This document shows positions 4,894 to 8,989 of a DNA stretch of 8,989 bases, in pieces. Each line of letters begins with the position of its first letter. Within the stretch, counting starts at the first letter, position 1. Source of the stretch: Ruminiclostridium sp. (GTDB lineage: Bacteria; Bacillota; Clostridia; DSM-8532); the NCBI GenBank assembly GCA_003535195.1, contig DOHN01000014.1:546-9534 (forward strand), read 5' to 3'. The notes beneath the pieces are model-generated. The model saw only the letters and a list, made by a program, of their open reading frames with translations, was not told where the DNA came from and ran no database searches. Position numbers and translations under genes: made by a program.

Positions 4894-7091
4894 ACAAGCC
4901 GCTCCTTTAAACCTGAATAGCGCTCTTTTTCATTGATGTTTTTGACCATTTCCTCCATGGCGGCAGGACTTCCGACCAGTACCACCAGACGTTTTGCTCT
5001 TGTTACAGCCGTATATAAAATATTTCGGCAGACCAGGGCGGGCGGTACAGCAAAAAGGGGAATGACCACCGCTGGGAACTCCGTGCCCTGGCTTTTATGA
5101 ACAGTTATCGCATAGGCATGCTCCAGATTGTCCAATTGGTCAAAACGGTATTCACAGGTTCTGCTGTCATCAAAGCATACCGTCAGAAGCTCCGCCTTCT
5201 GATCAATATCCATAATCACACCCATGTCCCCATTATATACGCCAAGTCCCTCGCTCCACTTCCCCTTTTCATCGGTCAGAGTCCATGGAAGGGAATAGTC
5301 GTTCCTTATTTGCATAACCCTATCCCCCGTCCGGAAAATGACATTCCCGTGCACTTTCTGAGGCTTGTCCGGGGCCGCCGGATTCAGGCTTTCCTGGAGC
5401 AGTCCATTGAGATGATAAATACCGGTTTCACCCTTTCGCATGGGCGATAAAACCTGGATATCCCTGATGGAATCCAGCCCGAACCCCTCGGGGATCCTGC
5501 GTGTACATAGGTCAACAATACTTTCCGCCACATCGGTGCTGCGAAGTTTCTGAATAAAATAAAAATCGCTCTCTTCCTCATTAATAGCCGGCATAATCCC
5601 CTGATTGATGAGATGGGCATTGGTGATAATGAGGCTTTCTTCTTTTTGTCTGAAAATGGTCTCCAGCTTGACTACAGGGAATTGTCCACTTTCTATGATA
5701 TCTGCCAGCACTCTGCCCGGCCCCACCGAAGGGAGCTGGTCCGAATCCCCCACCAGGACGAGGCGGGCTTCTTCGGGAATTGCCTTCAAAAGCGAACTCA
5801 TCATCATAATATCGATCATGGACGCCTCATCCACAATGATCACATCCGCGGACAGAGGGTTGTCCTCATTTTTTAAAAAATAGGGTTTTTCTTCCTCATC
5901 AATATTATATCCTACTTCCAGCAGACGGTGGATAGTTTTTGCCTCACAGCCCGAGGTCTCGCTGATCCTTTTGGCTGCCCTGCCGGTGGGAGCAGCCAGA
6001 ATAACCGATAAATCCTGCCTTTCAAAAAGCTGAATAAGGGTTTTAATAATGGTTGTTTTACCGGTTCCGGGCCCGCCTGTTATAATGGTGATGCCATGTT
6101 CCAATGCACATTTTACAGCTTTTTTCTGAATTTCATCCAGATCGATGCGCTGTGCCGATTCGTACCGGGAAAGAAGCGTTTCGCTGTCGCTGAAGAAATG
6201 ATTTTCAAATCTTCTGTTCAGCCTGTTCAATTGAAAAGCACAAAAACGTTCGGCCTCTATTAATGTATCGGTATAAACCCGCTCCGGATGCTGTTTTTCG
6301 ATAAAAATCCGGCCCTCCAGCAAAAGGGAATCAAAAGCATCCAGAATAAGTTCCTCACTTACTTTTGTGAGCCTGACACCACGCTTGATCAGGTTTTCTT
6401 TTAAAACATAGGTATTGCCATTGGACACAGAAGAGGATAATAAATAAAAAAGGGCGCTTTTAAGCCGGTCCTTGCAAAAAGGCTCAATCCCCAATGAAAG
6501 TGCAATGCGGTCGCATATTGAAAAGCTCAGGCCAATATCACCTTCCGACAAGCGATACGGGTTTTGCCGTATTTCCTGTTCCGCATGTTGATCAAATTTC
6601 TTCCATATTTTTGCCGCAAAGGAAGCAGGCACGCCGAACCTTTGCATCAGCATGACAACGCCCCTCATATTTTCATGCTCCAAAAAGCCTTGCGCAAAGG
6701 ACAAGGCCTTTTCCGGAGTGATTCCTTTGATTTCAGCTAATTGATAAGGCTCAAACTGAAGGATCTGAAAAGTTTTTTCTCCGAAGGTCTCCACAATTTT
6801 CTGGGCTGTTGCAGGCCCGAGTCCTTTAATAAAACCGCTGGACAGATAGAGCTGAATCTCTTCTAACCGGGTGGGCGTCCGCCTTTCACATTCTTCCGCC
6901 TTAAACTGGCGGCCGTAATCGGGATGGTGAACAAAGCTCCCTTTCGCTGTGACATTTTCACCTACAGCCAAAAGAGGCATGATCCCCACCATTGTTATAA
7001 CCGAATGATCGCATTTCATTTCACATACCGTATAGCCCGTTTTCTCGTTGGTATAGCGAATAGATTTTATAGTGCCTGTCAACTGTTCCAC
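4890..7091 (-). CDS. recD2: RecD2-type ATP-dependent 5'-3' DNA helicase
   Basis: Superfamily 1B DNA helicase moving 5' to 3', involved in replication-fork and DNA damage repair in organisms where it acts without RecBC. At 733 residues it has the RecD2 plan: an N-terminal OB-like region (1-70), helix-hairpin-helix GFIKGLGPATAQKIVE (86-101), a linker to about 315, and the motor core. Motor motifs are Walker A GGPGTGKTT (339-347), Walker B VIIVDEASM (417-425), motif III VGDSDQLPSVGPG (447-459), VYNGDMG (618-624), motif V AITVHKSQGTEF (661-672) and motif VI YTAVTRAK (693-700). The long N-terminal extension separates it from the RecBCD RecD subunit. The start is GTG with AGGTGA (7096-7101) 4 bases away. 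It is 38 bases after the small membrane protein and overlaps comF by 4 bases. Confidence 0.97.
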   Translation of the reverse strand: MEQLTGTIKSIRYTNEKTGYTVCEMKCDHSVITMVGIMPLLAVGENVTAKGSFVHHPDYGRQFKAEECERRTPTRLEEIQLYLSSGFIKGLGPATAQKIVETFGEKTFQILQFEPYQLAEIKGITPEKALSFAQGFLEHENMRGVVMLMQRFGVPASFAAKIWKKFDQHAEQEIRQNPYRLSEGDIGLSFSICDRIALSLGIEPFCKDRLKSALFYLLSSSVSNGNTYVLKENLIKRGVRLTKVSEELILDAFDSLLLEGRIFIEKQHPERVYTDTLIEAERFCAFQLNRLNRRFENHFFSDSETLLSRYESAQRIDLDEIQKKAVKCALEHGITIITGGPGTGKTTIIKTLIQLFERQDLSVILAAPTGRAAKRISETSGCEAKTIHRLLEVGYNIDEEEKPYFLKNEDNPLSADVIIVDEASMIDIMMMSSLLKAIPEEARLVLVGDSDQLPSVGPGRVLADIIESGQFPVVKLETIFRQKEESLIITNAHLINQGIMPAINEEESDFYFIQKLRSTDVAESIVDLCTRRIPEGFGLDSIRDIQVLSPMRKGETGIYHLNGLLQESLNPAAPDKPQKVHGNVIFRTGDRVMQIRNDYSLPWTLTDEKGKWSEGLGVYNGDMGVIMDIDQKAELLTVCFDDSRTCEYRFDQLDNLEHAYAITVHKSQGTEFPAVVIPLFAVPPALVCRNILYTAVTRAKRLVVLVGSPAAMEEMVKNINEKERYSGLKERLV

Positions 7092-7129
7092 TTTTTCACC
7101 TGTTTATTTGTGATTTTTTATTGTACCGT

Positions 7130-7477
7130 TCATGAATTTTCCCTCTCTTGTATCATACAATAGGAGACTGTGTCAGGCAACATCTCCAAAGGATACTGGC
7201 TTTTCAGGCTTTCCAGCAGCTTTTTGGATTCTTCGTCATCCATGGCCGGTATGATGTAGAGCTTTCCATCCGACATAAGCCGCTCGGGGATTTCTTCCAT
7301 AAAAATCTGACGGACAATTCCTTCCAGTTTTGGACCGATGTTTTCCGGAAGACAGAGTATAAATTTTAACCCTTTATCCGTATATTTCGTTTTGACAAGA
7401 CCAAAGAGATAGGATCTTACAGACATCAGGCCTATGAAGGCAAAAACAGACAGCACGGTTATTGCGAACACTTCCAC
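7130..7477 (-). CDS. Small single-pass membrane protein of unknown function
   Basis: I do not recognise this family. The product of about 115 residues starts with one hydrophobic helix (about residues 2-22, EVFAITVLSVFAFIGLMSV) and a basic stop-transfer stretch. A soluble domain of about 85 residues follows with mixed alpha/beta character (LKFILCLPENIG, KLYIIPAMDD, SKKLLESLKSQYPLEML). The positive residues after the helix suggest a cytoplasmic soluble domain. I place the start at GTG 7477-7475: GGAGG (7485-7489) is 7 bases before it but only 1 base before the ATG at 7483, which is too close to use. The ATG would add Met-Leu. It has its own space after the metK terminator and precedes recD2 by 38 bases, so it probably begins the recD2-comF-yvyF transcript. 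Confidence 0.75.
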   Translation of the reverse strand: MEVFAITVLSVFAFIGLMSVRSYLFGLVKTKYTDKGLKFILCLPENIGPKLEGIVRQIFMEEIPERLMSDGKLYIIPAMDDEESKKLLESLKSQYPLEMLPDTVSYCMIQERENS

Positions 7478-7561
7478 AAGCATGCCTCCGTATGAGAATA
7501 AAACTTTTTTGCTCTCAAAATTATAATATGAGCATTATCGGGAAAACGGTCCCCGGCAAGC

Positions 7562-7602
7562 AAAAAGGACATCCCACAAGTTGAATTTCTTGCTGAATGT
7601 CC
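7562..7602 (-). terminator. Intrinsic terminator after metK
   Basis: Outer stem GGACAT/ATGTCC (7597-7602 with 7567-7572), an inner CAAG/CTTG stem, and then five T on the minus strand (7562-7566). It lies 17 bases past the metK stop and separates metK from the recD2 transcript. Confidence 0.9.
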
Positions 7603-7618
7603 CTGCTTCTTTTAAAAA

Positions 7619-8806
7619 TTAAAGGCCGGCTTCCTTTTTGAGTATTTCGACCTTATCAAGACGCTCCCAGGTAAAATCGGGATCATTTCTGCCAAAATGA
7701 CCGTAAGCAGCTGTTTTTTTGTATATAGGCCTTCTGAGATCCAGCATTTTAATAATGCTCGCCGGCCTTAGATCAAAGTTTCTGGTCACTATTTCCGAAA
7801 TCTTTTCTTCCGGTATCTTACCGGTGCCGAAGGTATCGATTCGGACTGAGACAGGCTGGGCCACGCCTATGGCATAGGCCAGCTGAACCTCTACCCTGTC
7901 GGCAATACCTGCCGCTACAATATTTTTTGCGACATAGCGGGCGGCGTAAGCCGCCGAACGGTCCACCTTGGTGGGATCCTTGCCCGAGAAGGCGCCTCCT
8001 CCGTGCCGGCCCATGCCGCCGTAAGTATCCACTATGATCTTTCTTCCCGTCAGGCCTGAATCGCCCTGGGGGCCTCCCACAACAAATCTTCCGGTAGGAT
8101 TTATAAAATACTTGGTATGGGCATCTAAGAGCTCGGCGGGAATGACCGGCTTTATGACCTGCTCCATAATGCCTTTCTCAATCTGCTGGTGGGTAACCTC
8201 CTCGCCATGCTGTGAAGAAATGACGACAGCGTCCACTCGAACGGGCTTGTCCCCGTCATACTCGACAGTGACCTGACTCTTGCCGTCAGGCCTTAAATAA
8301 TCCAAAATTCCCTGTTTTCGGACATAAGTAAGCCTTTGAGCCAGTTTGTGGGCAAGAGAGATGGGCATGGGCATGTATTCAGGGGTCTCATCGCAGGCAT
8401 AGCCGAACATCATGCCCTGATCACCGGCGCCGATAGCCTCTATCTCACTCCCCATGGTCTTTTCCTTATGCTCCAGAGCTTCATTGACACCCATGGCAAT
8501 GTCGCCGGACTGTTCATCTATAGATGTGATGACCGCGCAGGTATCACAATCGAATCCATATTTGGCACGGTCATAGCCTATTTCGCGGATCGTTTCTCTG
8601 ACAATTTTGGGTATATCCACATAGCAGTGGGTGGAGATTTCTCCCATAACCAGAACCATGCCCGTCGTCACAGCAGTTTCACAGGCGACCCGGCCATAGG
8701 GGTCCCGCTCTATTATGGCATCTAGCACACTATCGGAAATATTATCGCAAATTTTATCCGGATGTCCTTCTGTAACAGATTCTGACGTAAATAATTTTTT
8801 AGCCAT
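7619..8806 (-). CDS. metK: S-adenosylmethionine synthetase (methionine adenosyltransferase)
   Basis: Makes S-adenosylmethionine from methionine and ATP in the cytoplasm, as a tetramer requiring Mg and K ions. The 395-residue product is of normal length and begins [18 protein letters not shown], containing the ATP-binding GHPDK at 14-18. Further family blocks are [12 protein letters not shown] (126-137, the MetK signature), [15 protein letters not shown] (250-264) and the P-loop-like [19 protein letters not shown] (269-287). A longer reading to 8908 is rejected: its extra 34 residues would run through the riboswitch terminator, while the chosen ATG has AGGAGG (8814-8819) at 7 bases. Expression is controlled by the SAM-I leader upstream, giving product feedback. 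The gene ends at a strong terminator 17 bases later and is probably monocistronic. Confidence 0.99.
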   Translation of the reverse strand: MAKKLFTSESVTEGHPDKICDNISDSVLDAIIERDPYGRVACETAVTTGMVLVMGEISTHCYVDIPKIVRETIREIGYDRAKYGFDCDTCAVITSIDEQSGDIAMGVNEALEHKEKTMGSEIEAIGAGDQGMMFGYACDETPEYMPMPISLAHKLAQRLTYVRKQGILDYLRPDGKSQVTVEYDGDKPVRVDAVVISSQHGEEVTHQQIEKGIMEQVIKPVIPAELLDAHTKYFINPTGRFVVGGPQGDSGLTGRKIIVDTYGGMGRHGGGAFSGKDPTKVDRSAAYAARYVAKNIVAAGIADRVEVQLAYAIGVAQPVSVRIDTFGTGKIPEEKISEIVTRNFDLRPASIIKMLDLRRPIYKKTAAYGHFGRNDPDFTWERLDKVEILKKEAGL

Positions 8807-8846
8807 AATAATTCCTCCTATTATAATTATATTTAGTCTGCCCCAA

Positions 8847-8877
8847 ATTAAAATACCTCTTCCGAAAAGAAGAGGTA
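8847..8877 (-). terminator. Riboswitch-controlled intrinsic terminator before metK
   Basis: Perfect 9-bp stem (8854-8862 with 8869-8877) and a 6-base loop, followed on the minus strand by TTTTAATTT. It lies between the SAM-I aptamer and the metK ribosome binding site, and its 5' arm is also complementary to the P1 3' strand, as expected of an expression platform. Confidence 0.93.
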
Positions 8878-8989
8878 AAAATCTAGAGGCAATCAGCCTA
8901 ACCCTCATCTGCCAGAAATAAATCTGCAGGAATTGGCACCTCGGCAGTTTCCTGCTGGTTGCCGGGCTTCATCGGGCCAGTCCCTCCAC
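8850..8989 (-). promoter_or_regulatory. SAM-I (S-box) riboswitch, 5' part cut by window edge
   Basis: Leader RNA that binds S-adenosylmethionine and stops metK transcription when it is plentiful. Conserved pieces on the minus strand are GAGGGACTGGCCC, GATGAAGCCCGGCAACC (kink-turn and P2), a GCAG-GAAA-CTGC hairpin (8944-8955, P3), GGTGCCAATTCC (J3/4 and P4 side), a P4 hairpin ending GGCAG, and GATGAGG (8903-8909), the 3' strand of P1. The 5' strand of P1 and the promoter lie beyond base 8989. GATGAGG can pair in 6 of 7 positions with CCTCTTC, the 5' arm of the terminator (8869-8875). That pairing is the expected antiterminator: SAM binding traps GATGAGG in P1 and lets the terminator form. Confidence 0.97.

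Noticed and set aside
7535..7542. CCCGATAA on the minus strand before the small membrane protein
   Set aside because: No matching -35 at the required distance (CTTG-like sequence there). A nearby TATAAT (7520-7525) also lacks a recognisable -35.
8336..8725. 129-codon plus-strand reading frame
   Set aside because: It is antisense to the core of metK. Its length is explained by strong codon constraint on the opposite strand.
8807..8908. N-terminal extension of metK by 34 codons
   Set aside because: It runs through the riboswitch terminator and ribosome binding site, and MetK proteins start at the MAKK-like position.

Overview
The window looks like chromosomal DNA from a flagellated, low-to-mid GC member of the Bacillota, most likely class Clostridia. 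Evidence for this is the S-box (SAM-I) leader ahead of metK, AGGAGG-type ribosome binding sites on nearly every gene, frequent GTG/TTG starts, and the gene order metK / small membrane protein / recD2 / comF / yvyF / flgM / flgN / fliW / csrA, a Firmicute arrangement also found around B. subtilis comF-flgM-csrA. No exact genus can be fixed from this. All eleven genes I accept lie on the minus strand, so the biological order runs from high to low coordinates.

Right end (about 7562-8989): a SAM-I riboswitch, cut at its 5' side by the window edge, with a riboswitch-controlled terminator, precedes metK (S-adenosylmethionine synthetase). metK ends at a strong intrinsic terminator. Middle (4201-7483): a small one-helix membrane protein of unknown function, recD2 (helicase) and comF (phosphoribosyltransferase-like competence protein). 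recD2 and comF overlap by 4 bases and are probably translationally coupled.

Flagellar block (1933-4158): yvyF (zinc-ribbon flagellar-operon protein), flgM (anti-sigma-28), flgN (export chaperone), fliW and csrA (the partner-switch pair that controls flagellin translation). A good sigma-28-type promoter (TAAG-N15-GACGATAT) lies ahead of flgM. A perfect GCCGATAA element follows a terminator-like hairpin ahead of flgN. The genes normally lying between flgN and fliW, flgK and flgL (hook-filament junction proteins), are absent: flgN is followed directly by fliW.

Left end (97-1834): where flagellin is commonly found after csrA, there is instead rfbF (glucose-1-phosphate cytidylyltransferase) and a family 2 glycosyltransferase 4 bases apart. 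This pair may begin a flagellin or surface-polysaccharide glycosylation cluster. The first 96 bases hold no convincing gene.

I see no mobile element, CRISPR array, tRNA or rRNA. The most unusual features are the missing flgK-flgL, the sugar-nucleotide genes directly behind csrA, and the layered promoter/terminator signals around flgM-flgN. I do not see a wholly new system.
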